A stretch of DNA of 64,000 bases from the NCBI GenBank assembly GCA_020161145.1, contig JAIUPQ010000001.1, positions 744,001-808,000 on the forward strand. Direction: 5' to 3'. The DNA is from Pseudomonadota bacterium (lineage in GTDB: Bacteria > Pseudomonadota > Gammaproteobacteria > Burkholderiales > Burkholderiaceae_C). How positions within the stretch are numbered: the first letter of the stretch is position 1; each line of letters opens with the position of its first letter. The notes under the pieces are model-generated. The model searched no databases, was not told where the DNA came from, and worked only from the letters and a program-made list of their open reading frames with translations. The position numbers and the translations under genes were made by a program. Positions 45,125 to 55,255 of this stretch are shown piece after piece.

Positions 45125-45538
45125 CTGCGAGGGGGTTTGTGACGCGGATCGAGGTTGTCCGCAGGCCGGACTGTAAGAATCCGGCGCGCTTGCGGTGGCA
45201 GGGAAAACACCCATCTGTCGATTTTTTTCCACGTTGACAGGCTTCATTTATGGGGGGTCCTGCGCGGCGGCTTACGGCTGGTCACTGTGAGCAACATGGT
45301 GTTGCGATTGCGCCCGGTGCGGGTGACCACAGGCTGATTGTGGTTATCAGGTGGGCCGGTGCCGCCAGGCGCATGGCGTACAATCTTCGGGTTGCGGTCG
45401 CTGGTGCGGCCTGCAACAGCAGCACGGCGCGGGTCGGTTTCACCCGCGTTCGCAAGTCCCAACCTCGAAACCGTGGCCTACACATTCTGGCGGCGTCAGC
45501 CGTGCGGCGCGGTTTCACCTAGCTCCACAGGAAATCGC
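45125..45538. promoter_or_regulatory. Intergenic region between metalloprotease and rpsO, with rpsO promoter and leader
   Basis: A 414-base gap without a gene. It holds CCGGACTGTAAGAATCCGG (45169-45187), a short inverted repeat upstream of the protease gene. A -10 box TACAAT at 45379-45384 points toward rpsO, giving a leader of about 150 bases. In that leader CGCGGGT-7-ACCCGCG (45428-45448) forms a stem, and CGGTTTCACC occurs twice (45435-45444 and 45510-45519). Ribosomal protein S15 represses its own mRNA in several bacteria, so this leader may be its target. Confidence 0.5.
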
Positions 45539-45808
45539 ATGTCCGTTCAAGACATCAACAAGGCCGAGATCGTCAAAACCCATGCCCGCGCGGCGACCGA
45601 CACCGGTTCGCCCGAGGTGCAGGTGGCCTTGATCACCGCTCGCATCAACGAACTCACCCCCCACTTCAAGCTGCACGCCAAAGACCATCACGGCCGCCGC
45701 GGTCTGCTGAAGCTGGTCAACCAGCGCAAGCGCCTGCTGGCCTACCTGAAGGCCAAGGACGCCGACCGCTACACGGCGCTGATCCAGAAACTGGGCCTGC
45801 GCAAGTAA
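45539..45808 (+). CDS. rpsO: 30S ribosomal protein S15
   Basis: An 89-residue protein, exactly the usual length, that binds 16S rRNA in the central domain early in 30S assembly. Conserved: [40 protein letters not shown] (with the rRNA-contacting HxxDHHSRR-type motif) and [27 protein letters not shown] precedes the ATG. It is followed by pnp, the order found widely in bacteria. Confidence 0.97.
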   Translation: MSVQDINKAEIVKTHARAATDTGSPEVQVALITARINELTPHFKLHAKDHHGRRGLLKLVNQRKRLLAYLKAKDADRYTALIQKLGLRK

Positions 45809-45816
45809 ACACCATG

Positions 45817-45849
45817 GCCAGCCTGCGCGATCGCGTCGCCCAGGCTGGC
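45817..45849 (+). terminator. Hairpin between rpsO and pnp
   Basis: A perfect 9-base-pair stem GCCAGCCTG / CAGGCTGGC with a 15-base loop, followed by TTCACTTTT. In E. coli the same gap holds the rpsO terminator and an RNase III site that controls pnp. It may act here as an attenuator or processing site; the weak T-run makes full termination doubtful. Confidence 0.55.
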
Positions 45850-45983
45850 TTCACTTTTGGCAGGGGTTGCCGCATGGCGCTGCTGTGTGTCATTCCATCG
45901 ATCCGGCTGGGCCCGGATCGCTGGAATGGCATCGCGCCGCAAGCCGCTCTTGCTTTCGTCCCCACGAACCAAGGAGAAACGCA

Positions 45984-48278
45984 ATGACGATGTTCAACAA
46001 GGTAACCAAGTCCTTCCAATGGGGTCCGCATCAGGTGCGGATGGAAACCGGCGAAATCGCCCGCCAGGCTACCGGCGCTGTGCTGGTCGATATCGAAGAC
46101 ACCGTGGTGCTGGCCACTGTGGTGGCCCGCACGGAAGCCAAGGCGGGGCAGGATTTCTTCCCGCTGACCGTGGACTACATCGAGAAGACCTACGCGGCCG
46201 GCAAGATCCCCGGCAGCTTCTTCAAGCGCGAAGGTCGTCCCAGCGAGCTGGAGACGCTGACCAGCCGCCTGATCGACCGCCCCATCCGTCCGCTGTTCCC
46301 GGAAGGCTTTTTCAACGAGGTGCAGGTGGTCGTCCACGTGCTGTCACTGAACCCCGAGGTGCAGGCCGATATCGCCGCCCTGATTGCCACCAGCGCCGCG
46401 CTGGCGGTGTCGGGCATGCCGTTCCAGGGCCCCATCGGCGCCGCGCGCGTGGGCTATGTGAACGGCGAGTACGTGCTCAACCCCGGCAAGACGCAACTGG
46501 CCGAGTCCAAGATGGACCTGGTGGTGGCGGGCACCGAGGCGGCCGTGTTGATGGTGGAGTCCGAGGCGCAGCAATTGACCGAAGAGGTGATGCTGGGCGC
46601 CGTGGTCTTCGGCCATGAGCAAGGCAAGGTGGCCATCAACGCCATTCACGAACTGGTGCGTGACGCCGGCAAGCCCGCCTGGGCCTGGACGGCACCGGCC
46701 AAGAACGAGCCCTTCATTGCCCAGGTCACGGGCCTGGCCGAGGACAAGCTGCGCGCGGCTTACCAGATCCGCTCCAAGCAGGCGCGCACCCAGGCTTGCC
46801 GCTCGGTGTATGCCGAGGTCAAGGCCGCGCTGACCGAAGCCGGCGCCGCGTTCGACGGCGTGGAAGTGGACGGTCTGCTGTTCGAGATCGAGGCGCGCAT
46901 CGTGCGCGGCCAGATCCTGGCCGGCGAGCCGCGCATCGACGGCCGCGACACCCGCACCGTGCGCCCCATCGAGATCCGCAATGGCCTGCTGCCCCGCGTT
47001 CACGGCTCGGCCCTGTTCACGCGCGGCGAGACGCAGGCGCTGGTGGCCGCCACGCTGGGCACCGACCGCGACGCGCAGAAGATTGACGCGCTGGCCGGCG
47101 AGTTCTCCGAGCCCTTCATGCTGCACTACAACATGCCCCCGTTCGCCACCGGCGAGACGGGCCGCGTGGGCAGCCCCAAGCGGCGCGAGATCGGTCATGG
47201 CCGGCTGGCCAAGCGGGCGCTGGTGGCGGTGCTGCCGGACAAGGCCGACTTCCCCTACTCGATGCGCGTGGTCAGCGAGATCACCGAGTCCAACGGCTCG
47301 TCCAGCATGGCCTCGGTCTGCGGCGGCTGCCTGGCGCTGATGGACGCAGGCGTGCCCATGAAGGCCCACGTGGCCGGCATCGCCATGGGTCTGATCAAGG
47401 AAGACAACCGCTTTGCCGTGTTGACCGACATCCTGGGCGATGAAGATCACCTGGGCGACATGGACTTCAAGGTGGCCGGCACCACGCAAGGCGTGACCGC
47501 GCTGCAGATGGACATCAAGATCCAGGGCATCACCAAGGAAATCATGCAGGTGGCGCTGGCCCAGGCCAAGGAAGCCCGTCTGCACATCCTGGGCAAAATG
47601 CAGCAGGCCATGGGCGAGGCCAAGGCCGAGGTCAGCCAGTTTGCGCCGCGCCTGTACACGATGAAGATCAACCCCGAGAAGATCCGCGACGTGATCGGCA
47701 AGGGCGGCGCCACCATCCGCGCGCTGACCGAAGAGACCGGCACCACCATCGACATCGGCGAAGACGGCACCATCACCATCGCCTCCACCGATGCGGGCAA
47801 GGCCGAGATGGCCAAGAAGCGCATCGAAGAGATCACGGCCGAGGCCGAAGTGGGCAAGGTCTACGAAGGCGCGGTGACCAAGATCCTGGACTTCGGTGCA
47901 CTGGTCAACGTGCTGCCCGGCAAGGACGGCCTGCTGCACATCAGCCAGATCGCCCACCAGCGCGTGGAGCGGGTCGAGGACTTCCTCAAGGAAGGCCAGA
48001 TGGTGCAGGTCAAGGTGCTGGAGACCGACGAGAAGGGCCGCATCAAGCTCAGCATGAAGGCGCTGCTGCCGCGTCCCGAGGGCATGCCCGAGGAGGAGCC
48101 GCGGTTCGACCGCCCGCGCCGTGACCGCAACGACCGTGGCGATCGGGGTGACCGCCCCCGCCGCGAGCCGCGCGAGTACCGCGAGCCCCGTGAGCCCCGT
48201 GAGCCGCGCGAGCCGCGTGACCAACAGGACGGCGCACCGCCGGCCACCGACGGCGGCCACGAACCCCAGCAAGGCTGA
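45984..48278 (+). CDS. pnp: Polyribonucleotide nucleotidyltransferase (PNPase)
   Basis: A 764-residue 3'-5' phosphorolytic exoribonuclease of the RNA degradosome. Two RNase PH domains (about 10-230 and 310-545; [20 protein letters not shown] and [20 protein letters not shown] hold substrate and phosphate sites), a KH domain ([20 protein letters not shown], about 565) and an S1 domain ([20 protein letters not shown], about 625-695). It ends in an Arg/Glu/Pro-rich tail with repeated EPR units. AAGGAG precedes ATG 45984; the upstream open frame is not used. Confidence 0.97.
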   Translation: MTMFNKVTKSFQWGPHQVRMETGEIARQATGAVLVDIEDTVVLATVVARTEAKAGQDFFPLTVDYIEKTYAAGKIPGSFFKREGRPSELETLTSRLIDRPIRPLFPEGFFNEVQVVVHVLSLNPEVQADIAALIATSAALAVSGMPFQGPIGAARVGYVNGEYVLNPGKTQLAESKMDLVVAGTEAAVLMVESEAQQLTEEVMLGAVVFGHEQGKVAINAIHELVRDAGKPAWAWTAPAKNEPFIAQVTGLAEDKLRAAYQIRSKQARTQACRSVYAEVKAALTEAGAAFDGVEVDGLLFEIEARIVRGQILAGEPRIDGRDTRTVRPIEIRNGLLPRVHGSALFTRGETQALVAATLGTDRDAQKIDALAGEFSEPFMLHYNMPPFATGETGRVGSPKRREIGHGRLAKRALVAVLPDKADFPYSMRVVSEITESNGSSSMASVCGGCLALMDAGVPMKAHVAGIAMGLIKEDNRFAVLTDILGDEDHLGDMDFKVAGTTQGVTALQMDIKIQGITKEIMQVALAQAKEARLHILGKMQQAMGEAKAEVSQFAPRLYTMKINPEKIRDVIGKGGATIRALTEETGTTIDIGEDGTITIASTDAGKAEMAKKRIEEITAEAEVGKVYEGAVTKILDFGALVNVLPGKDGLLHISQIAHQRVERVEDFLKEGQMVQVKVLETDEKGRIKLSMKALLPRPEGMPEEEPRFDRPRRDRNDRGDRGDRPRREPREYREPREPREPREPRDQQDGAPPATDGGHEPQQG
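48165..48219 (+). repeat. Tandem 9-base repeats in the 3' end of pnp
   Basis: Repeats of GAGCCNCGN coding for (EPR)n in the PNPase tail; the protein reads [19 protein letters not shown]. The bases at third positions differ between units, so the repeat is kept partly at protein level. A charged, probably disordered tail like this may bind RNA or partner proteins. Confidence 0.7.
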
Positions 48279-49285
48279 TGCAAGCCATTGCCATCACCGC
48301 ACCCGGCGGCCCTGAGGCGCTGGCGCTCGACGAGCGGCCGCTGCCCCAGCCAGGGCCAGGCGAGTTGCGCATCCGCGTGGCCGCGTCGGGCGTCAACCGC
48401 CCCGACGTGTTGCAACGCAAGGGGGCGTACCCGCCGCCGCCCGGCGCCAGCGATCTGCCCGGCCTCGAAGTGGCCGGATGGATCGACGCCGGCGACGAGG
48501 CGGAGTTGCAGCAGGCCGGCTTCAAGCGCGGCGATGCGGTCTGTGCACTGGTGGCCGGTGGCGGCTACGCGCAGTTCTGCGTGGCGCCCATTGCCCAATG
48601 CCTGCCCGTGCCGGCTGGCTGGTCCACGCTGGATGCGGCCGGCCTGCCCGAGACGGCGTTCACCGTCTGGCACAACGTGTTCGAGCGCGGGGCGCTGGAG
48701 GCGGGCCAGACGCTGCTGGTGCATGGCGGCACCAGCGGCATCGGCGTGGCCGCCATCCAGATGGCCAAGGCCATGGGGGCGCGGGTCATGGTCACTGCGG
48801 GCAGCGCCGAAAAATGCGCCGCCTGCCTGGCGCTGGGTGCCGATGTGGCCATCAACTACCGCGAGGTCGATTTCGTTGCCGCCGTGCGAGCGGCGACGGA
48901 TGGGCGCGGCGTGGACGTGATTCTGGACATGGTGGCTGGCGACTACGTCGCGCGCGACGTGCAATGCCTGGCCGAAGACGGTCGGCTGGTCATCATCGCC
49001 GTGCAGGGCGGCACCCAGGCGGCGTTCGACGCCGGGCTGGTACTGCGCCGCCGCCTGACATTGACCGGCTCCACCATGCGGGCGCGGTCGGTGGCGTTCA
49101 AGGCCGGTGTTGCGCAGGCACTGCGCGAGCGGGTGTGGCCGCTGATCGAGGCGGGCCGCATCCGGCCCGTCACCGCACGGGTGTTCGAGGCGGCCGATGC
49201 GGCCGCTGCCCATGCGTATATGGAGTCCGGCGCACACGTAGGGAAAATCCTGCTGCGCTGGCACAGACAAAGGAGTGATGAGTGA
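48278..49285 (+). CDS. NAD(P)H:quinone oxidoreductase, PIG3 type
   Basis: A 335-residue zinc-free medium-chain dehydrogenase/reductase. N-terminal GroES-like domain with [20 protein letters not shown], the PIG3/quinone-oxidoreductase signature; nucleotide site [20 protein letters not shown] (about 147-166); [20 protein letters not shown]. It reduces quinones with NADPH. The ATG shares one base with the pnp stop (TGATG), and the gene shares one base with tpiA, so pnp, this gene and tpiA look co-transcribed. Confidence 0.9.
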   Translation: MQAIAITAPGGPEALALDERPLPQPGPGELRIRVAASGVNRPDVLQRKGAYPPPPGASDLPGLEVAGWIDAGDEAELQQAGFKRGDAVCALVAGGGYAQFCVAPIAQCLPVPAGWSTLDAAGLPETAFTVWHNVFERGALEAGQTLLVHGGTSGIGVAAIQMAKAMGARVMVTAGSAEKCAACLALGADVAINYREVDFVAAVRAATDGRGVDVILDMVAGDYVARDVQCLAEDGRLVIIAVQGGTQAAFDAGLVLRRRLTLTGSTMRARSVAFKAGVAQALRERVWPLIEAGRIRPVTARVFEAADAAAAHAYMESGAHVGKILLRWHRQRSDE

Positions 49286-50025
49286 TGCGACGCAAACTCG
49301 TGGTGGGCAACTGGAAGATGCACGGCAGCCACAAGGCCAATGCCGAGCTGCTGGCGGGCATCACCGGTGCGCGCCCATTCGGCTGTGACGTGGCGGTGTG
49401 CGTGCCGTTTCCCTATCTGTCCGAGACGGCGGTGACGCTGGCCAGCACGGACCTGCGCTGGGGTGCGCAGGACTGCTCAGCCCACGAGCAGGGCGCTTAC
49501 ACCGGCGAGGTGTCGGTGCCCATGCTGGCCGAGTTCGGCTGCCGCTACGTCATCGTCGGCCACTCGGAGCGGCGCGCCTACCACGGCGAGTCTGACCAGT
49601 TGGTGGCCGACAAGGCCAAGGCCGCGCTGGCCCGGGGCGTGACGCCCATCGTCTGCGTGGGCGAGACCCTGGCCGAGCGCGAGGCAGGCCAGACCGAGGC
49701 GGTAGTCAAGCGCCAGCTCTCGGCCGTCATCCACACGCTGGCCCACTGCGCCAGCGAGATGGTGGTGGCCTATGAGCCGGTTTGGGCCATTGGCACCGGC
49801 AAGGTGGCCACGCCCGAGCAGGCACAGGCCGTGCACGCGGTGCTGCGGGCCCAGTTGCGCGCAGCCACGCCCCAGGCCGACCAGATGACGCTGCTCTACG
49901 GCGGCAGCGTCAAACCCGACAACGCGGCCACGCTGTTTGCGCAGGCCGACATCGACGGTGGGCTGATTGGTGGCGCGGCGCTCAAGGCGAGCGACTTCGT
50001 TGCCATCTGCCGCGCCGCCGAATGA
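49285..50025 (+). CDS. tpiA: Triosephosphate isomerase
   Basis: A 246-residue TIM-barrel enzyme interconverting dihydroxyacetone phosphate and glyceraldehyde 3-phosphate. Catalytic residues: VGNWKMHGS (Asn/Lys), [14 protein letters not shown] (His) and [20 protein letters not shown] (Glu and flexible loop 6); YGGSVKPDN and [14 protein letters not shown] bind phosphate. ATG 49285 shares one base with the upstream stop; GTG 49282 is an alternative. It is followed by secG, a frequent pairing. Confidence 0.97.
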   Translation: MRRKLVVGNWKMHGSHKANAELLAGITGARPFGCDVAVCVPFPYLSETAVTLASTDLRWGAQDCSAHEQGAYTGEVSVPMLAEFGCRYVIVGHSERRAYHGESDQLVADKAKAALARGVTPIVCVGETLAEREAGQTEAVVKRQLSAVIHTLAHCASEMVVAYEPVWAIGTGKVATPEQAQAVHAVLRAQLRAATPQADQMTLLYGGSVKPDNAATLFAQADIDGGLIGGAALKASDFVAICRAAE

Positions 50026-50047
50026 CGACTCAACTGGAGAAATTTCA

Positions 50048-50398
50048 ATGGTGTGGATGAATCTGTTGCTGGCGCTGCAAATCCTGTCAGCGCTCGCCAT
50101 GATTGGCCTGGTGCTGGTGCAGCACGGCAAGGGCGCCGACATGGGCGCATCGTTCGGCTCGGGGGCTTCGGGCAGCTTGTTTGGCGCCACGGGCAGCGCC
50201 AACTTCCTGTCGCGCGCCACGGCGGCTTGTGCCACGCTGTTTTTCGTGGCCACGCTGGGGCTGGCCTTCCTGTCGCATACGCCGCGTGCGGCGCTGACCG
50301 ACGGGGGCAGTGTGCTCGACCGCGCGGCGCCCGCGCAGACCGCGCCCAGCGCACCGGCAACGCCGCAAATCCCGACTGCGGCGGCCTCGGCTCCGTAA
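50048..50398 (+). CDS. secG: Preprotein translocase subunit SecG
   Basis: A 116-residue inner-membrane component of SecYEG. Two membrane helices (about 3-23 and 54-74) joined by the conserved loop VLVQHGKGADMGASFGSGAS followed by GSLFGATGSANFLSR. The C-terminal Ala/Pro-rich tail is usual in betaproteobacteria. GGAG lies upstream of the ATG at 50048. It is placed between tpiA and tRNA-Leu/nuo. Confidence 0.95.
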   Translation: MVWMNLLLALQILSALAMIGLVLVQHGKGADMGASFGSGASGSLFGATGSANFLSRATAACATLFFVATLGLAFLSHTPRAALTDGGSVLDRAAPAQTAPSAPATPQIPTAAASAP

Positions 50399-50417
50399 AG
50401 GCCCTGTGAAACAAGGC

Positions 50418-50423
50418 TAGAAT
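50418..50423 (+). promoter_or_regulatory. Candidate -10 element for tRNA-Leu and the nuo operon
   Basis: TAGAAT in GCTAGAATCCAAGG, about 95 bases before the tRNA-Leu gene and just after secG. The -35 region is poor (GTAAAG at 17-base spacing). Confidence 0.4.
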
Positions 50424-50515
50424 CCAAGGCTGTTTCGAGAGCCAAACCTCATGCGATCGAAACCCCTGATGTGATGTGCGGAAGGGGCGTTGCACCCCAG
50501 CCCTGCAACACACGA

Positions 50516-50600
50516 GCCGACGTGGTGAAATTGGTAGACACGCTATCTTGAGGGGGTAGTGGCGAAAGCTGTGCGAGTTCGAGTCTCGCCGTCGGCACCA
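50516..50600 (+). tRNA. tRNA-Leu (anticodon GAG)
   Basis: Acceptor stem GCCGACG / CGTCGGC, D-loop with TGGTAGACA, anticodon stem CTATC / GGTAG around the loop TTGAGGG (anticodon GAG, reading CUC and CUU), a long class II variable arm, and a T arm with GTTCGAGTC. The 3' CCA is encoded (50598-50600), with A at 50597 as discriminator, as expected for leucine. It lies between secG and nuoA. Confidence 0.95.
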
Positions 50601-50627
50601 ACATCAAAGACAACCGCAGCACACATC

Positions 50628-50987
50628 ATGGATTTGCAAGCCTACCTTCCGGTTCTGCTCTTCATCTTGGTCGGAATTGGGGTTGGCGTAGCACCCCAGG
50701 TGCTGGGTTTCCTGCTGGGCCCCAACCGGCCCGATGCAGCCAAGGATTCCCCCTACGAGTGCGGCTTCGAGGCCTTCGAAGACGCGCGCATGAAGTTCGA
50801 CGTGCGCTATTACCTCGTGGCCATTCTGTTCATTCTGTTCGACCTGGAAATCGCATTCCTCTTTCCCTGGGCGGTGTCGCTGCGCGACATTGGCATGCCC
50901 GGGTTTTGGGCCATGATGATGTTCCTGGCCATCCTGGTCGTCGGTTTCGTCTACGAATGGAAGAAGGGCGCTATCGACTGGGAATAA
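50628..50987 (+). CDS. nuoA: NADH:quinone oxidoreductase (complex I) subunit A
   Basis: A 119-residue membrane subunit with three helices. Conserved loop [20 protein letters not shown] (about 41-60) contains the Cys and acidic residues near the quinone/proton path, then [20 protein letters not shown]. The start at 50628 ([12 protein letters not shown]) is chosen, since the frame upstream runs through the tRNA gene. First gene of the nuo operon. Confidence 0.96.
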   Translation: MDLQAYLPVLLFILVGIGVGVAPQVLGFLLGPNRPDAAKDSPYECGFEAFEDARMKFDVRYYLVAILFILFDLEIAFLFPWAVSLRDIGMPGFWAMMMFLAILVVGFVYEWKKGAIDWE

Positions 50988-51054
50988 TCCCCCTCGTGGC
51001 ACCCGGACGCAGCAGGGCAGCAAGCAGCCCTCGCGTCGTTAACCAAGGCACCCC

Positions 51055-51534
51055 ATGGGCATTGAAGGCGTACTCAAAGAAGGCTTCATCACCACCTCGG
51101 TCGATAGCCTCATCAACTGGTCCAAGACCGGCTCGCTGTGGCCGATGACGTTCGGCCTGGCCTGCTGTGCGGTCGAAATGATGCATGCCGGTGCGGCGCG
51201 CTACGACATCGACCGTTTTGGCATGCTGTTTCGTCCCAGCCCGCGCCAGTCCGATCTGATGATTGTGGCGGGCACGCTGTGCAACAAGATGGGCCCTGCG
51301 CTGCGCAAGGTCTATGACCAGATGGCCGAGCCGCGCTGGGTGCTGTCCATGGGCTCGTGCGCCAACGGTGGTGGCTACTACCACTACAGCTACTCGGTGG
51401 TGCGCGGTTGCGACCGCATCGTGCCGGTGGACGTCTACGTGCCGGGCTGCCCACCCACGGCCGAGGCCTTGCTGTACGGCATCTTGCAGTTGCAAGCCAA
51501 GATCCGCCGCGAAAACACCATCGCCCGCACCTGA
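51055..51534 (+). CDS. nuoB: Complex I subunit B (cluster N2)
   Basis: A 159-residue peripheral-arm subunit that binds [4Fe-4S] cluster N2, the last cluster before quinone. Ligands: the tandem Cys of [26 protein letters not shown] and [15 protein letters not shown]. The length is typical for the betaproteobacterial form. It follows nuoA after 67 bases. Confidence 0.97.
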   Translation: MGIEGVLKEGFITTSVDSLINWSKTGSLWPMTFGLACCAVEMMHAGAARYDIDRFGMLFRPSPRQSDLMIVAGTLCNKMGPALRKVYDQMAEPRWVLSMGSCANGGGYYHYSYSVVRGCDRIVPVDVYVPGCPPTAEALLYGILQLQAKIRRENTIART

Positions 51535-51541
51535 GCCGCCC

Positions 51542-52138
51542 ATGACCCAGAAACTCGATCAACTCCAAGCCGCGCTCACCGCCGTGCTGGGTGAGCGCAT
51601 CCGCGATCTGAAACGTGAACTCGGCGAGATCACCATCACGGTGGCCGCCGCCGACCTCGTTGCCTGCGCCCAAACGCTGCGCGACCACACCGATCTGGCC
51701 TTCGAGCAACTGATCGACCTCGCTGGCATGGACATGTCCGGCTGGAAGGACGCCCCGCACGAGGGGCTGCGCTACGTCAGCGTCATCCACCTGCTGTCGG
51801 TGGCCAAGAACTGGCGTTTGCGCGTCAAGACCTTTGCGCCCGATGACGAGGTGCCCGTGCTGCCTTCGGTCACACCCATCTGGAGCAGCGCCAACTGGTT
51901 CGAGCGCGAGGCCTTCGACATGGTGGGCATCATCTACGAGGGTCACGACGATTTGCGTCGCATCCTCACCGACTACGGTTTCATCGGCCACCCGCTGCGC
52001 AAAGACTTCCCGGTGTCGGGCCACGTCGAGATGCGCTACGACGAGGAAACCCGCCGCGTGGTCTACCAGCCGGTGACCATCGAGCCGCGCGAGATCACGC
52101 CGCGCGTGATCCGTGAAGACCACTACGGCGGACTCTGA
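51542..52138 (+). CDS. nuoC: Complex I subunit C
   Basis: A 198-residue 30-kDa subunit of the hydrophilic arm. Conserved blocks: [32 protein letters not shown] (the ERExxDMxGI motif) and [20 protein letters not shown]. It is separate from nuoD here, not fused as in E. coli. Start ATG 51542, seven bases after the nuoB stop. Confidence 0.96.
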   Translation: MTQKLDQLQAALTAVLGERIRDLKRELGEITITVAAADLVACAQTLRDHTDLAFEQLIDLAGMDMSGWKDAPHEGLRYVSVIHLLSVAKNWRLRVKTFAPDDEVPVLPSVTPIWSSANWFEREAFDMVGIIYEGHDDLRRILTDYGFIGHPLRKDFPVSGHVEMRYDEETRRVVYQPVTIEPREITPRVIREDHYGGL

Positions 52139-52140
52139 GC

Positions 52141-53394
52141 ATGGCTGAGATCAAGAACTACACCCTCAACTTCGGTCCTCAACATCCTGCAGCCCACGGT
52201 GTGCTGCGGCTGGTTTTGGAGCTGGATGGCGAGGTCATCCAGCGCGCCGATCCGCACATCGGTCTGCTGCACCGCGCCACCGAGAAGCTGGCCGAGCAAA
52301 AGACCTACATCCAGGCGCTGCCCTACATGGACCGGCTGGACTACGTCTCGATGATGTGCAACGAGCACGCCTACTGCCTGGCCATCGAGAAGATGCTGGG
52401 TCTGGAGGTGCCGCTGCGCGCGCAGTACATCCGCGTGATGTTCTCCGAGATCACCCGCATCCTCAACCACCTGCTGTGGATAGGCGCGCACGGGCTGGAT
52501 TGCGGCGCCATGAACATCCTGATCTACGCCTTCCGCGAGCGCGAGGATCTGTTCGACATGTACGAGGCGGTGTCGGGCGCGCGCATGCACGCCGCCTACT
52601 TCCGTCCGGGCGGCGTCTACCGCGACCTGCCGGACACCATGCCGCAATACCAGGTCAGCAAAATCCACAACGCGCGGGCCATCCAGGCCATGAACGCCAA
52701 CCGCCAGGGTTCGCTGCTGGACTTCATCGACGACTTCTGCGCGCGCTTTCCCGGCCACGTCGACGACTACGAAACCCTGTTGACCGACAACCGCATCTGG
52801 AAGCAGCGCACCGTCGGCATCGGCGTGGTCACGCCCGAGCGGGCACTGAACCTGGGCTTTACCGGCCCCATGCTGCGCGGTTCAGGCATTGCCTGGGACT
52901 TGCGCAAGAAGCAGCCCTACGACGTCTACGCCCAGATGGATTTCGACGTGCCGGTGGGCGTGCAGGGTGACACCTACGACCGCTATCTGGTGCGCGTGGC
53001 CGAGATGCGCCAGGCCAATCGCATCATCAAGCAATGCGTGGACTGGCTGCGCGCCAACCCGGGCCCGGTCATCACCGACAACCACAAGGTGGCGCCGCCG
53101 TCGCGCGTGCAGATGAAGAGCAGCATGGAGGAGTTGATCCACCACTTCAAGCTGTTCTCCGAGGGGTTCCGCGTGCCCGAAGGCGAGGCCTATGCGGCCG
53201 TCGAACACCCCAAGGGCGAGTTCGGCATCTACCTCGTCAGCGATGGTGCCAACAAGCCGTACCGGCTCAAGATTCGCGCCCCTGGCTTTGCCCATCTGGC
53301 AGCCATGGATGAGATGTCGCGCGGTCACATGATCGCCGACGCGGTGGCCGTCATCGGCACCATGGATATCGTGTTTGGAGAGATCGACCGATGA
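52141..53394 (+). CDS. nuoD: Complex I subunit D
   Basis: A 417-residue 49-kDa subunit that lines the quinone pocket. N-terminal [20 protein letters not shown] with the quinone-binding His of [29 protein letters not shown], and the C-terminal [20 protein letters not shown] and DIVFGEIDR, relics of the hydrogenase ancestor. It starts two bases after nuoC and overlaps nuoE (ATGA). Confidence 0.97.
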   Translation: MAEIKNYTLNFGPQHPAAHGVLRLVLELDGEVIQRADPHIGLLHRATEKLAEQKTYIQALPYMDRLDYVSMMCNEHAYCLAIEKMLGLEVPLRAQYIRVMFSEITRILNHLLWIGAHGLDCGAMNILIYAFREREDLFDMYEAVSGARMHAAYFRPGGVYRDLPDTMPQYQVSKIHNARAIQAMNANRQGSLLDFIDDFCARFPGHVDDYETLLTDNRIWKQRTVGIGVVTPERALNLGFTGPMLRGSGIAWDLRKKQPYDVYAQMDFDVPVGVQGDTYDRYLVRVAEMRQANRIIKQCVDWLRANPGPVITDNHKVAPPSRVQMKSSMEELIHHFKLFSEGFRVPEGEAYAAVEHPKGEFGIYLVSDGANKPYRLKIRAPGFAHLAAMDEMSRGHMIADAVAVIGTMDIVFGEIDR

Positions 53395-53897
53395 GTCAAT
53401 CCCCGCTGTCCGCCGCCACGCTGGAGCGCTTCGCGCACGAGGTGGCCAAATACCCGAAAGAGCAGGCGCAGTCCGCCGTGATGGCCTGCCTGGCCATCGT
53501 CCAGCAGGAGCTGGGCTGGGTCTCGCCCGAGTCCGAGGCGCAGATCGCCGCTTACCTGGGCATGCCCGAGATGGCCGTGCACGAGGTCACGACCTTCTAC
53601 AACATGTACAACCAGCAGCCGCAGGGCCGCTACAAGCTCAACGTCTGCACCAACCTGCCGTGCCAGTTGCGCCATGGCCAGGGGGCTTTGGAGCACCTGT
53701 GCCACAAGCTGGGCGTGGAGGCCGGTGGCACCACCGCCGACGGCCTCTTCACCGTGGCCCAGTGCGAATGCCTGGGCGCTTGCGCCGACGCGCCGGTGAT
53801 GCTGGTCAACGACCGCCAGATGCTCAGCTACATGAGCCCCGAGCGGCTCGACGAATTGGTCGAGACGCTGCAGGCTGACGCAAGGAAGGCAGGCTGA
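53391..53897 (+). CDS. nuoE: Complex I subunit E ([2Fe-2S] cluster N1a)
   Basis: A 168-residue 24-kDa subunit of the NADH module. Thioredoxin-like domain with cluster ligands CTNLPC (C-x4-C, about 84-89) and QCECLGAC (C-x3-C, about 125-129). [20 protein letters not shown] is the family hallmark. It overlaps nuoD by four bases; nuoF follows after 3. Confidence 0.96.
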   Translation: MSQSPLSAATLERFAHEVAKYPKEQAQSAVMACLAIVQQELGWVSPESEAQIAAYLGMPEMAVHEVTTFYNMYNQQPQGRYKLNVCTNLPCQLRHGQGALEHLCHKLGVEAGGTTADGLFTVAQCECLGACADAPVMLVNDRQMLSYMSPERLDELVETLQADARKAG

Positions 53898-53900
53898 CGC

Positions 53901-55244
53901 ATGGCGCTCGATCTCTCGCGCTTTCAAGCCACCGGCACCGAAACCTGTTTTCATGGCCGCCACATCAACCCCCAGATCTACGCCGGCCTCGACGGCCGCA
54001 ACTGGCGTCTGGCCGACTACCAGGCCCGCGGCGGCTACACGGCGCTGCGCCGCATCCTGGGCCTGGACGGCCAGGAGGCGCTGACGCCCGATCAGGTCAT
54101 CGCCGAGGTCAAGGCCTCGGGCCTGCGCGGGCGTGGCGGTGCGGGCTTCCCCACCGGGCTCAAGTGGAGCTTCATGCCCCGCATCTACCCGGGGCAGAAG
54201 TACCTGGTCTGCAACTCCGACGAGGGCGAGCCGGGCACCTGCAAAGACCGCGACATCCTGCGCTACAACCCCCACATCGTCATCGAAGGCATGGCCATCG
54301 CCGCCTATGCGATGGGCATCACGCAGGGCTACAACTACATCCACGGCGAGATCTTCGAGGTCTACGAGCGCTTCGAGGAGGCCTTGGCCGAGGCCCGCGC
54401 GGCGGGTCTGCTGGGCAACCAGATTCTGGGCAGCGGCTTCAGCTTCGACCTGCATGCCCACCACGGCTTCGGCGCCTACATCTGCGGCGAGGAGACGGCG
54501 CTGCTCGAATCCATCGAGGGCAAAAAAGGCCAGCCGCGTTTCAAGCCGCCGTTCCCGGCCAGCTTCGGCCTTTACGGCAAGCCCACCACCATCAACAACA
54601 CCGAGACTTTTGCCGCGGTGCCCTGGATCATCAACCACGGTGGTCAGGCCTATCTGGAATGTGGCAAGCCCAACAACGGCGGCACCAAGATCTTCTCCAT
54701 GGTGGGCGACGTGGAGCGGCCCGGCAACTACGAGATCCCCATGGGCACCCCGTTTGCCCAGCTGCTGGAGCTGGCCGGCGGCGTCAAGGGCGGCAAGCTC
54801 AAGGCGGTGATTCCCGGCGGCTCGTCGGCCCCGGTGCTGCCGGCCGACGTGATGATGGCCTGCACCATGGACTACGACAGCATTGCCAAGGCCGGCTCCA
54901 TGCTGGGCTCGGGCGCGGTCATTGTCATGAACGACACCCGCTGCATGGTGGATAGCCTGCTGCGCCTGTCGTACTTCTACATGCACGAGTCGTGTGGCCA
55001 GTGCACCCCCTGCCGCGAAGGCACGGGCTGGCTGTGGCGGCTGGTGCAGCGCATCGAGCATGGCCACGGTCGCCCGGAGGATCTGGAGCTGCTGGACAAC
55101 GTGGCCGAGAACATCATGGGGCGCACCATCTGTGCCCTGGGTGATGCAGCGGCCATGCCCGTGCGCGGCATGATCAAGCACTTCCGCGACGAATTCGTCC
55201 ACCACATCGAGCACAAGACCTGCACGGTCGGTGCTCACGTCTGA
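53901..55244 (+). CDS. nuoF: Complex I subunit F (NADH/FMN site)
   Basis: A 447-residue 51-kDa subunit that oxidises NADH. FMN/NADH motifs [40 protein letters not shown] and [20 protein letters not shown]. The [4Fe-4S] cluster N3 is held by [15 protein letters not shown] plus a later Cys ([15 protein letters not shown]). Length is normal for the family. Confidence 0.97.
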   Translation: MALDLSRFQATGTETCFHGRHINPQIYAGLDGRNWRLADYQARGGYTALRRILGLDGQEALTPDQVIAEVKASGLRGRGGAGFPTGLKWSFMPRIYPGQKYLVCNSDEGEPGTCKDRDILRYNPHIVIEGMAIAAYAMGITQGYNYIHGEIFEVYERFEEALAEARAAGLLGNQILGSGFSFDLHAHHGFGAYICGEETALLESIEGKKGQPRFKPPFPASFGLYGKPTTINNTETFAAVPWIINHGGQAYLECGKPNNGGTKIFSMVGDVERPGNYEIPMGTPFAQLLELAGGVKGGKLKAVIPGGSSAPVLPADVMMACTMDYDSIAKAGSMLGSGAVIVMNDTRCMVDSLLRLSYFYMHESCGQCTPCREGTGWLWRLVQRIEHGHGRPEDLELLDNVAENIMGRTICALGDAAAMPVRGMIKHFRDEFVHHIEHKTCTVGAHV

Positions 55245-55255
55245 GCGCGCGCAAT

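Noticed and set aside
48162-48220. Short regularly spaced repeats, considered as a CRISPR-like array
   Set aside because: The units are directly adjacent 9-base codon repeats within pnp with no spacers; they encode the EPR tail.
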